Assembly: GCF_001641265.1 (NCBI RefSeq)
Contig: NW_020167526.1
Location: 1,364,001 to 1,428,000, forward strand
Direction of reading: 5' to 3'
DNA from: Pseudogymnoascus destructans
Taxonomy: Eukaryota; Ascomycota; Leotiomycetes; Thelebolales; Thelebolaceae
Length of the DNA: 64,000 bases
A program made the translations under genes and the position numbers. This document shows, piece by piece, positions 10,921-21,375 of the stretch; the stretch's first letter is position 1, and every line of letters begins with the position of its first letter. The notes beneath the pieces are model-generated. The model saw nothing but the letters and a program-made list of their open reading frames with translations, was not told the DNA's origin and made no database searches.

Positions 10921-12739
10921 ATGCGTTCAACCACCACCAGTGCCCTTGTGGCAGCTCTTCTCGCTATTGCTCCTGCTGATGCTTTCTGGCGTCTCCCCTG
11001 CAGAGCACCGCTTCTGTACGAACGTACCGATCCAATTGTCAACCCAGGCACTATCTCCGCTCACTCTCACACCATCATGGGAGGCAATGGGTTCAGCAAC
11101 GACATGACCTATGCCGACACCCAATCTTCAACTTGCTCGTCTTGCACAGTTACCAAGGATTTCTCAAACTACTGGGTTCCCAACCTTTACTACAAGGGAT
11201 CGGACGGCTCTTTCACCAGTGTCGATCAGGTCGGCGGAGCTCTGATCTACTATCTGTAAGTCAACAACCCCTCAGTTTGCGTTCTACAAATACTAATTAC
11301 CAATTTATAGCCAGCGTGCCGATCCCTTGGACCCAGAGTACGACCAGGGCCTGCTCGCCTTCCCAGAAGGTTTCCGTATGCTGGCGGGAGATCCTATGCT
11401 CCGTTCCTTCACCAACACCCTGGAGCAACGTGCCATCAGCTTTGCCTGCCTTGGAACAGACACCAAGGAAACCAACGAGATCCCCAACATCAACTGCCCC
11501 AATGGTCTCCGTGCTCAAGTCTTCTTCCCCTCTTGCTGGGATGGCAAGAACCTCGATTCGCCCGACCACAAGTCCCACATGGCCTACCCTGATCGCGTCG
11601 ACAACGGCGCATGCCCCCAGTCTCACCCCAAGCGCTTCATCTCCCTCTTCTACGAGGTAGTCTGGGATACCCCTAAGTTCGCCGACAATTTTATCGGTGG
11701 CAAACACCCCTTTGTCTTCTCCAACGGCGATGAGACTGGTTACGGATACCACGGAGATTTCGTCAACGGCTGGGACGTACCAACCCTTCAAAAGGCCGTC
11801 ACCGAGTGCACCAACTTGAGCGGTGTTGTTGAGGACTGCCACGTCTTCCAATTCTTCGATGACGCGAAGGTCGATACTTGCAAGATCCAGCCGACTATCA
11901 GTGAGAAGGTTCAGGGCAAGCTCGCCGCTCTCCCAGGGTGCAACAGTCCTTCCGGAGAGGGCGCCAAGGTCGTCGCTTCTAAGGACTGCGCCATGAATGC
12001 TGCCGCTGTCGGCTCCGGCAACGGCACTGGCAGCACCGCCGACAAGAGCATTTCCAGCGCCTCTTCAGTTGCTTCAGCTTCCGCATCTAACGCCGCCACC
12101 TCATCCGCTTCTACCAGCCAGAGCTCCTCGGTGCCAGTCTCCAACCAGGCACCAGTCTCCAACAAGGCACCAGTCTCCAACAAGGCACCAGTCTCCAACA
12201 AGGCACCAGTCTCCAACAAGGCACCGGTCTCCAACAAGGCACTGGTCTCCAACGAGGTCCCAGCTGCCAACCAGAACAATGTGGGATCACCAGAGGTTGT
12301 CCAGACTGTCACCGTTTCCCCCGTCGCAGAGGTAAAGCCAACCGCAGTAGTCGACAACATCGCAAAGAACCAATGCGGCAGCGTCGTCACCGTCACCGTT
12401 GCCGAGGCCACCGTGACCGTTGCCGAGGCCACCGTGACCGTCACTCAAATGGGCCAGGCGCCTGCCACCAACGCCGCGGTTGTCGACGACTCTGTCAAGG
12501 GCGACTCTCCTAACGGATCCGTGCCCGTGGCCTCTGCTCCCCCAGTTGAGGACCAGCCAACTGCCTCTTCGGTTGTTCCAATCTTGCTCCCTAGCTCCAC
12601 TGGAATCTACACCAACGGCACCAAGCACAACGGCCACGGCCACGGCCACGGACCCAAGCACCCCCACCAGAGGCCATCTGGCGGCTTCGCGCGTCCCACC
12701 GGTGCTCGCCACGCTGTCCACGCTGGCAAGGGCAACTAA
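10921..12739 (+). CDS. Secreted DUF1996 protein with Ser/Thr-rich repeat tail
   Basis: Exons 10921-11255 and 11311-12739; intron of 55 bp with GTAAGT, TACTAATTAC and TATAG; 587 aa. Residues 1-21 are a signal peptide ending ADA before FWRLPC. A DUF1996 domain follows to about residue 290, with the typical start (DPIVNPGTISAHSHTIMGG) and the motifs CPNGLRAQVFFPSCWDGKN and HGDFVNGWD. The rest is Ser/Ala/Val-rich with six-residue repeats (APVSNK type, 12139-12258), two TVTVAEA repeats and a His/Gly tail (GHGHGHG). DUF1996 proteins are secreted or wall-associated, often next to WSC domains; the function is unknown. Tail composition suggests an O-glycosylated wall-exposed linker. An upstream in-frame ATG at 10753 lacks a signal peptide and is unlikely. 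Confidence 0.9.
12133..12258 (+). repeat. 18-bp coding minisatellite (APVSNK repeats)
   Basis: Seven near-perfect head-to-tail copies of an 18-bp unit (GCACCAGTCTCCAACAAG) in frame in the DUF1996 gene. Unit length keeps the frame, so copy-number change would alter tail length without disrupting the protein. Confidence 0.9.
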
Positions 12740-13707
12740 GACACCCGTTGTCCTGTCTCCTCTCATCATCTTCCATTTTTAGGTGTGAGAGATGTATTTA
12801 TACACTTCCACCGCCATGAGGGACGCCTCCTTGGGCCGACCCTTCTTCACCTCACTTCACTTCTTTCTGGGGGCATGTTCGAACCAGTGACCCTTTTGGG
12901 TATTCATTCGTTTATACAGCATAGGATATTTATATTTGGAGGATCGGGGTTTGGTTTTTTTTGGCGTCTCTCTCCTTACCGTACTTATTTTTTTCCGGCC
13001 TTGGATCTGCCAGGTTTTTTTGGTGGCTGGGGCTGGGTTACACTCGTTTGAGACGGGTGGGTGGTATATACACTTTTTTTTAGAGGATATGGGAGGAGCA
13101 TTAGTTTGTATATTTATTTGGGGGTGGGGTGGCGGAGAAGTCGAGGGGGGTTGAGAGAGTTTGTTTATAGAACGATGAATGTCGATATACACTCGCTTTG
13201 TTACGAGATACTACTACTTATTGCCCTTGCCTCATAATTGTGATTGTGATATTGTGGTATGTGCCTGGAAATTAATTGGGGTGTGTAAAGCTTTAACTAC
13301 CCTGAATGCACATCAGTTCAGCGCAAAAATGAAGCTAAATAATTAGTATTCATCGACGCCATCAAGTTCACAAAGATTCATTGATTGAAGGTCAGCCGTT
13401 CTTATTTGCTTTGCTCTTGCTAGCCACTTCCTGGCACATGAACAATAAATGCCCAGTAAGACCCAATCCAATACCCGCCAAACAATTCATGTATATACGC
13501 TCATAGAAAACGCCCCTTTCCCCTTTCCCCTTTCCCATCTCCCCTCATCCCCAAAATCAGTAAACAGGGTATCATTCCACCTCCATGATTATAGTAATCC
13601 CCAAAGCAAAACGCCCTCAAAGCACAATATCAAACTGATCCGGAGCCACCCCGTTAGGTATCCTCCCTGTTGCACCATCTCGATATCTAGTCATAGATTG
13701 TCGTTGG
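12740..13707. other. Intergenic, between converging DUF1996 and F-box genes
   Basis: Holds the two 3' UTRs. The strand is strongly biased, with long G/T tracts at 12930-13160 and a C/T tract at 13510-13550. No gene or RNA recognised. Confidence 0.6.
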
Positions 13708-15802
13708 TCAGTCGTAATATTGATCGCGGAACTTGCTATCCGTCTTATTGTTCTTCGGTGCAAGCTCGTGCCACACTTCGATTCCAGCTTCTCGTGCCGC
13801 CTCAACCGCATCGTGGTAGCAGTTCGTGCAGTCCTTCATGTTGATAAACTTTGGCTTATTCTCGCGCTCGAAGAGCTCGCGCAGAGTAGATCCAGTGGCT
13901 TCGGTGCGGGATAAATCAACTTCTTTCAGGTTTGGAAACTGGCGCAGAACCGCAATGATAGTTTTTTCCGGGAGTCCGATACGCTCGCAGAATGAGAGGG
14001 CTTCCAGCGCCGCAGAAGGTGCAGGTAACATTCGGCTCCAGTCATTGTGGGTGTTGGTACGTATGGAACCGATGCAGCCTACTTTCAGTGTCTTGAGGGA
14101 GCCGGAGGTCAATCCAGGGTTAGCCATATCATTGACTATGGCAAAAAGGTCGCCACCTTCAACGCTGAGGTACTCTAGTTTCGACAACGGGACGACGAGC
14201 TTTTCATCGGTGTCAAACCTGTCTGAAATGATGCCGACATGCACCGCTTCTAGGTGGGTTAATGTGCTTGGGAACACAGGCATGGAATCAAATCGTGTCC
14301 CCGAAATATATAGGTACATTAGTTTTGTCCAGCTGGACATATCAACCACCTCGGGAACTGCCTCGTATGCCCAGCCTGTAATTGAAGCTGACTTCATATT
14401 TGGTGATGCCTTGACTAAGTCATTCTGTCCATGTGAGACTTTGCGCCGCTATGGGGGAGAAAATAAACTTACATATGCCAAACCTAGGCTTCTAGCTGGC
14501 CCTAAACGCATGCTCTTGAGGGCTATTGAAGATCGAAGAGCGATAAATTGGAGATTTGGCATTTCTGGCCAGGAGCATGGGCTATCACGTTCATATACCG
14601 CATGAAACTCAACATGTTCTAGATGAGTGTAATGGGCCATAATCCGCTTTACATCAGAAATATCCACCCAGCTTCCTGACGACACAAGCAGCATTTTGAG
14701 ATATTGGGACGGGACCGGAAGCATCGCCGGGATATTTGCACCCAGAGAGGCAATACGCAACTCAAGCCGCTCTAGTTTGTTGCGGCGCTGGACCCGCTTG
14801 ATATAATTGCGGCACTTGTCCCCATAATCATGTGAACTTATTACCGCACTACGCAGGCTATAGCCGCTGTGTTCGGCACGTTTTAACCACACCGTAAGTG
14901 CTGCTTCTGACATCTTATTGTTAAAAATCTTCAAATCCTGCCATAGCGGTGGGTATGATTCCATGGATTTCCTCCAACCCTTGGACACAGATAAGCAACA
15001 ACTATGTCATATCAGAAACCGCAAAGAATTAAGGCATTGTGTTATATGAACCTACCCGCGAGACTTCAAATCTAGAAGACCCCATATCTCTTGAACAATC
15101 TCCTGCGGAAGTACTGGCAGGGGATCAAGACGATTATCTGCCCGTGATTGCCTCCTCAAGGTTTCGTAATGTTTAGACAGGATCTTATCATAGTTAGCTT
15201 CAGAGACTTCAACAGACAACAAGTGGGTGCATACCTTTCGATCTTCGTTGCCTACAGGTACCTTGTGAAGCCCACGTTCGAGAATCCCTAAAGCTTTATC
15301 GCGCTGCCCCATAAGTTGAACAATCTGACCACATCGCAAATACCCCTTACTGGTTAGCATGCTTCAGTAAAATTAGGGGTGAGTCTTGAGTCTTACCATG
15401 GCCATATCTGGCACACGCTTGATAATTTCACGGCCATCGCGTAGTGCTTGTTGAAACTTTTCTAATTTGATGTATACAAGGCTTCTCTTGTTCAGTATAG
15501 CTGGCACTAACTTTGGTGAAGAGGACTTGACAGCCTATATAATACACAGCGTCAGTTATCAATCGATACCACGTGACTAAAGTCTCCGACAAAAGCAACA
15601 GTTGCAGCAGGGCGACAACTGTATAAAGCGTACATCGGAAGTGAAGATATTGGACAGGAAACAGACAACCGCCAGACACAGGGTAGCATGAGCCGCGAAA
15701 TAATGACTAAATTAAAAATAGACCTACCTTGTTGAAGTGTTCCAGAGCACCAAGATGGTCCCCTTTTTGGAAGCATTTGCTTCCAAGGGTATCATGATCC
15801 AT
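13708..15802 (-). CDS. pof3: TPR / F-box / LRR protein, Dia2/Pof3-like SCF substrate receptor
   Basis: Five exons: 15802-15728, 15534-15397, 15345-15056, 15001-14473 and 14424-13708; 582 aa. Order of domains: TPR-type helices at residues 1-120 (start MDHDTLGSKCFQKGDHLGAL), an F-box at about 148-195 (LPQEIVQEIWGLLDLKS, then CLSVSKGWRKSM and PPLW), then leucine-rich repeats to the end (for example FPNLKEVDLS). This TPR-F-box-LRR order is that of yeast Dia2 and fission yeast Pof3, which recruit substrates to SCF ubiquitin ligase and act in replisome disassembly and genome stability. The symbol is by architecture only; other fungal proteins share it. Intron 4 acceptor (ATGGACAG) was chosen because the nearby TTAG would break the frame. 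Divergent from CTNNBL1, about 360 bp apart. Confidence 0.8.
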
Positions 15803-16163
15803 GGTTGGAAGCAGTGCCGTTGACCATACAACTTTAGCTTTGATGCAACTGTTTATGTTATCTGCCCATGATTCACCAGAAAGTTTGAGAGAGTGATTTT
15901 GAGCGAGTGAGGTGTTGTGAAGTGAGATCAACAACCCGCGTACCGCGTAGAGTAGCGACGAGGGACGCGTTGGAGAGAGACTGCGGGATCTGTCGGCAAA
16001 TCATTTATCCGAATAAACCTCCCAAGCAAGGCTATTATGTTCGTAGCCTCACTGAATTGGTTCACTTGCCTAAAGAGAAAAGGTTCGCCCAAGAGGTTTA
16101 TGGATTAAAAAATCTTACTTATTAACCTGAACCTACTTGCGGCTCTGGCCCATTGTCTGCAGT
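15803..16163. promoter_or_regulatory. Divergent promoter region, F-box gene / CTNNBL1 gene
   Basis: Only about 360 bp separate the start codons of two divergent genes, so their promoters must lie here. No specific element assigned. Confidence 0.6.
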
Positions 16164-18076
16164 ATGACAAGCATCGACGAGCTTTTCAAGGTTTGTCCTC
16201 AGTTCAATGTTATTGGAGTAGTGAGTCTAACTTCACGCTCAGAAGCCAGCTATCCCAAGCCACAATAAGAGGAAGTTGGAAGCCATCCAAGACCCAAGTA
16301 CATGCGATTCGGGAAAATAAACGCGTTCCTATGCTGACTGATAGCAGACGTCCACTACAAATCCCCAAAACTATCGACCAATGGCACCGCCAGCGGGAGG
16401 CCCCAAGATGGAGACAATGATGACGATGTAGAAGCCGGGCCATCGAGGCCTCCTGATGGCTATGATGAGGACTATGGCCCAGATATACCGGATGATGAAG
16501 ATGGGCGCTTCTTTGGTGGCGGAATTACAAAAGACACGTCGGAGATATTGGACTACATGGAGGGGCAAGAGGATGCGAACGTTGCACCCGAGAAGATAGA
16601 TATAGCATGGGTGAGGAAGCTGGCGCTCAATTTCGAGAAGCGGATATCAAAGAATGCAGAACTGAGAGTCAAGTTCGAGAACGACCCACAGAAGTTTATG
16701 GGGTCTGAGGCGGACTTGGACGCAGACGTCAAGGCCCTCTCGTTATTGGCAGAGCACCCCGAGCTATACCCCGAGTTCGCCAGGCTCGGCTGCGTCAGTT
16801 CCCTCGTCAGTTTACTCGCGCACGAGAACACCGACATCGCCATTGACGCCATCGAAATCATCAGCGAGCTCACCGACGAAGACGTCGAAGCCGATCCCTC
16901 GCAATGGAGCGCCGTAGTCGACGCCATGCTCGAATCCGGCCTCCTCGATCTCCTCACATCCAACCTCTCCCGCTTCGACGAATCCCACGATCCCGACCGC
17001 GCAGGTGTCTACCACGTTCTCAGCGTGCTCGAGAACCTCGCCTCGCAACCCACCCACGCCGAAACAATCGGCCAAGACCCCGCAGTCCTCAAATACCTCA
17101 TCACTCGCATCCAGACCAAGGAGAACCCGACAACGCAGAATAAACAATACTCTGCCGAACTGCTTGCTATCCTCCTTCAATCCGCTGCCGCTACGCGCGC
17201 GCATCTCCTCACACTTAACGGCGTCGATACCCTACTCCAGCTGCTCGCTCCATACCGTAAGCGCGACCCCGCGCACGGCACAGAGGAGGAGGAGTTCATT
17301 GAGAACGTTTTTGACGCTTTGACATGTACCGTTGATGACGCAGCTGGGAAATCCGCATTCCTCGAAGCCGAGGGCGTAGAGCTGGCCCTCATCTTGGTGA
17401 AGGAGGGCAAGATGGCGCGGCCGCGCGCTTTGCGGATGCTAGACCACGCCCTTGCAGGCCAAGGGGCGGAAGCATGTGCGCGCCTCGTAGAGGGCGGAGG
17501 ATTAAAAATCATATTTAGCGTCTTCATGAAGCGGGCAGATGGGTCGACTACGGAGCATCTGCTTGGGATCTTCGCGAGCATGCTCCGGTCGTTACCGGCG
17601 GATGAGGGGCCGCGAATCCGGACGCTGGCGAAGTTTGTGGAGGGGGACTATGGTAAGATTGCGCGGCTTGTGGGGATGAGGAGAGAGTTTGCGGGACGGG
17701 TGGGGGCGGTGGATGAGGTGATTAAGGAGGAGGCAAGGGGGCTGGATGAGGAGGAGAGGGAGGAGAGGGAGGGGGAGTGGCTGTCGCGGCGGTTGGATGC
17801 GGGGCTGTTTTGTTTGCAGACAGTGGATGTCATATTGGCGTGGTTAGTGGCGGAGGATCAGGGGGCCGAGAGGAAGATTAAGGAGTTGTTGGCGGAGAGG
17901 GATGAGGGGTTGAGTGTGTTGGGGGGTACGATTAAAGGTATGTGATATGTGTTTCCGCGGTATCTGGATGAGGCTAAAATTCTCTAGAACAACTGGATAC
18001 TACGGGCGAGCTGGAGACGGATGAGCAGAGGACAACTAATGATATGCTGAAGACACTGCTGCAGTTTGTGGCGTAA
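16164..18076 (+). CDS. ctnnbl1: Beta-catenin-like protein 1 (CTNNBL1), armadillo-repeat spliceosome factor
   Basis: Exons 16164-16190, 16243-16297, 16348-17937 and 17988-18076; 586 aa, close to the human protein. N-terminus MTSIDELFK then a basic patch (HNKRKLEAIQDP), an acidic stretch (DNDDDVEAGP), and the conserved GRFFGGGITKDT. Armadillo-type helices fill the rest (for example FEKRISKNAELRVKFE, DPQKFMGSEADLDADVKALS, LAEHPELYPEF). The last small exon gives the conserved C-terminal helix (NDMLKTLLQFVA). In animals CTNNBL1 joins the CDC5L-PRP19 complex in the nucleus and binds nuclear localisation signals. All four splice junctions keep frame. Confidence 0.95.
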
Positions 18077-18329
18077 GTAGCAGGTAGCCTGCACCTCAAT
18101 CCAATATATATACTATATTTTACAACATCAAACATCAGACCTACATTTATAGGCTCATTTCATTACGTGATCTAAGAAATCAAGTGTACTAGTACGTCAT
18201 ATCCGCTCAACCCAGCAACTATAAATACGGTATATTCTGGTCTCTACCAAGTTTCATATAATATACACAGTAATAATCAAACATCTTGAATTTACTCACC
18301 CTTCACATATGTATGTATTAGCTGCACGC
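18077..18329. other. 3' flank of CTNNBL1, AT-rich
   Basis: AT-rich, with the likely polyadenylation region of CTNNBL1. No gene seen. Confidence 0.5.
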
Positions 18330-19455
18330 TCTGCAGGCGATAGCACCTACAACTATTTTCTCAAATTGACAAATTGCTCACAACTTTTCCCCTAGACCCT
18401 TAAGGCTCTACTTCTAGTCAATTACGCATTATAACTCCCTAGGTGGTAATAGAGGCCTCAACTCCCTAATGGCTAGATTAAGGCCCCTAAGACAGCGCTT
18501 TTACTGCCCCTAGGAACCATAATCACCATCTAACCTCAACCACACTTCTAAGAGATAGTAGAGGACACTTAGTACTAATACTATGCCTCCTCCCCGCCTT
18601 AGCTTAGGTGAAAGCACACCTAACAGTCACGAAGTAACAGCAGCCATTAGTGGCCAACTTGATGCTATTAAAAGGGAAGCTAAGATATAGCGCATAGTTA
18701 TGTATGATTTCGCTAGCATAGTAGACAAGTTTGTGTCCTCCTATAAGCTCCTAGAGCAGTGCACTTTCGCCCACAACCTTTGTAACAAGGTAGTTAGCTT
18801 TCTCACTACCTCTCTATATGTAGAAACTTCCAACTATGCCCCTATCCACCTTAGAAGCCAGGCCTTACTAGCAGCTACCTCTCTCTATAGGGCTGAAATC
18901 AGTTAGCTAGGCGGATGTGGCTAAGACCCTGAAAAACCCAGGGGCTTCTCTTTAGGGAGCTAGGGTCCCTAGCTCATCTGTTTTAGCAGCAGATTAGCTA
19001 ATGTAATCTCCTACGCCACAGGCTCTAGCCATAGCTATAGGACTGCTCAAAGCAGGACATAGACTCCTTATTATAGTAGAGCAGGGTGCTCTACTCTAGT
19101 GACCTAACCCTTCACACTACACTAGGAACTTAGCACCAAAATCACCAGCCTCACCCTAGCCTTAGTCCTAACTATTGCCCCTACACGCATAGGATAGGCT
19201 CTAGCAGATCTAGCTACCTAGGACCTTCTTATAGACTAGGAGAATTCAGAAACCATCCTTTGCATTTTTAAAGCAACAGCAATTAAACAACTAGAGACCT
19301 AGCACAACTATGTAGTCCTAGGTTTCCCTAGCACTATCCACTAGCTTATAGGTGACACACTCACTAACACTGTAGAGTTGGTTAGGAAGGAAGTCTAGGC
19401 CTAGGCAAAACAGAGGCCTATAACCAACCCTCCTAACATAGGGCAAGCCTATAGA
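18330..19455 (+). pseudogene. Strongly RIP-like retroelement relic, possibly LINE (Tad-type) ORF1
   Basis: Very rich in CTA/TAG, with former CAG/CAA codons apparently changed to TAG. Reading through the stops gives gag-like stretches, for example YKLLEQCTFAHNLCNKVV and YVVLGFPSTIH followed by a helix VELVRKEV. The last part resembles the conserved region of fungal LINE ORF1 proteins, but this is a weak match. It ends abruptly at 19455, where Gypsy-1 copy 2 inserted with left flank ataga. No functional frame is left. Confidence 0.5.
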
Positions 19456-19756
19456 TGTAAGGATGCCTCCTTACTCAGGGTAGTTACGGCCGTCACGTGG
19501 CGCCATCGAGACTCGGGGCCGTTACGGGTCAGTCGCGACTGACAGCCTTAGGCACATAACGTAAGGAAGCCTTAGGCAAACAGGGAGCTAGCTGAGTCGG
19601 AGCAGTTTCGGGTATTTTAAGGGAACAGCCATACAGGGTGACACCTTCATCTTTTTTGTATCCTTCGTAGTAGACCTATAGGATAGAATACAGCATCACC
19701 TCCGACTCGCACTCCCATATGCACCTACGGAGAGCCGTATTCCCTGTGTCCTTACA
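19456..19756 (+). repeat. Gypsy-1 copy 2 5' LTR
   Basis: TGTAAGG to CCTTACA, 301 bp. It has a TATA-like TATTTTAA near 19613, followed about 35 bp later by ATCTTTTTTGTAT (19649-19661), the proposed transcript start. Confidence 0.95.
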
Positions 19757-19758
19757 TT

Positions 19759-19771
19759 ATACAAAAAAGAT
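19759..19771 (+). promoter_or_regulatory. Self-priming primer-binding site of Gypsy-1
   Basis: Two bases after the 5' LTR lies ATACAAAAAAGAT. This is the exact 13-base complement of ATCTTTTTTGTAT at 19649-19661 inside the LTR, about 35 bp after a TATA-like box. In Tf1/sushi-type elements the 5' end of the transcript folds back on such a site to prime reverse transcription, in place of a tRNA. No tRNA-like primer site is visible. Confidence 0.65.
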
Positions 19772-20043
19772 CACGCCTGCCAGGGACGGCCGTACTTAAA
19801 TAATATCCCACAACGGAACGACTCAGGAGAACTGTCGAAACACCACCGACCGCGACTCAGTGACATTTCGAAGTAGAGACCTGACGACTTCAAATAGCCG
19901 TGACCCCAGAGAACTCACGGACAACCAGTGGATCAGGGTTTGATCCTGCAGAGCAAGCTGGTAAAGTCGCCGACGCGTTGGCGCCGAATAGGATACGAGA
20001 TCCTTAAGAACCCCCTCAAGCACAGAGGCAATTGTGAACAAGA

Positions 20044-21375
20044 GTGTTGATAGCTACGAGCTACCGGAAGTCAAACTCTTTCGTATCGACACCGATACAC
20101 TCCCGAACCAATATGAGGAAAATGACCTCAAACATCCCCCAAGACAATGATGGTCAACCGTCACGAATGTCAACGAGACAAACCACCGCTGCAGCTACGA
20201 CCGCTGCACCCACCGATGACATACCAGATCGAATGGCAAACCTCGAGATCCAGATGCAAGAGATCAAGGAAATGATAGCCAACCTAGCGGCAACCCAGAC
20301 CAGAATACCGTCCACGCCACAGGTGGACACCGTCGAAGTTGAGGAGCGACGAACTTCCCCTATGCGAAACACCCCCGAGACAGTTCAGTTGCCGCCTCTT
20401 CGAAACACTCGTTCTCCATCGATTCCGAGGATGTATTCCGAAGACCCTCCGAATCGCTACAAGAAATCCACCATCTCTGAGAAGATTACGCCGCTCAGCG
20501 ATGGGATAGAACATACCTTTATGCAATGGAGCGCGTCCATTCGGGACCGCCTCGTAGTCAATGAGGATCACTACCCTACCGACGTCTCGAGAAGAGCGTT
20601 GATATGGGGGACTACGACTGGCCTGGCAAAGAAATACCTCGAACCCCAATACCTATCCGCGACACATGGGTTTCGGAGTGCCGACGAGATGATGGACCTG
20701 TTGGGTTCATATTACCTCACTGGCAACGAAACGGAACAGGCCCGGAACCTCTTCGACGACCTCCAAATGGGAGAGAAAGGACATACCAACGAGACTTTCT
20801 CAGAGTTCAAAGCTCGCTTCCAAAGTGCAGCTATTACGGGACAGGTCACAGAGTCGGAATGGTTTCGGTACATGTGGAACAAGTTGACCCCTCAATTCCA
20901 TAGCCGCGTAGCGGTTATCAAAAGTCAATGGAAGGGAGACTACCACACTATGGTCCGAGAACTCACCGCCTTCGATCAGGAGTGACGCCGGAACAACGAG
21001 CTAAGCTTCCCGTCCAAGAGCGGCGAGTCGAGCTCCCGAGGACCCGCTCGTCTGAGCTCATCTAGGTTCACACCCGCTGAGCCCGGAAGAACCCAACCGC
21101 CGAGGCCTACAAGAAGCCCTCTGGTCTCCTTCCAGAGGACTCCTTTTACGCCCACGGCCCCCAAGCCGGACATTACAGGCCGCGTGCGGACCGCCGTGCC
21201 GGCTACGTCCGGGAACTGTTTCAAGTGCGGCAAGCCGGGCCATTTCCAAGACAAATGCCCGCTCAACCCCACCGTCAAGGAGATTGACCGCGAAGCCCCT
21301 GAGGATGAAGAGCAGTGGGAGGAAGCAGTCGCCCACCAGTCGGATGCGTCCCTGGAGGAAAACGACGAGGCCTAG
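20044..21375 (+). CDS. gag: Gypsy-1 Gag, copy 2 (capsid ORF, in-frame TGA, zinc knuckle)
   Basis: Codons 1-313 (20044-20985) encode the capsid part, ending ELTAFDQE and TGA. The same frame continues open from 20986 to the stop at 21375, with CFKCGKPGHFQDKC (CCHC knuckle, about 21217-21258) and an acidic end. Its sequence matches copy 1, including the TGA. Pol begins in the -1 frame and overlaps the end of this frame by about 60 bases. Gag forms the particle and the knuckle binds element RNA. The TGA before a C could be leaky, but it could also be an inherited CGA-to-TGA defect. Confidence 0.87.

Noticed and set aside
11297..11851. Long minus-strand open frame inside the DUF1996 gene
   Set aside because: Shadow of a well-supported gene on the other strand; no motifs and no splice structure of its own. 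The same holds for 11911-12444 and 12287-12769.
20284..20649. Minus-strand frames inside Gypsy-1 gag and pol (also 21058-21525, 22112-22483)
   Set aside because: They mirror coding sequence, have no protein features and occur identically in both copies simply because the copies are identical.
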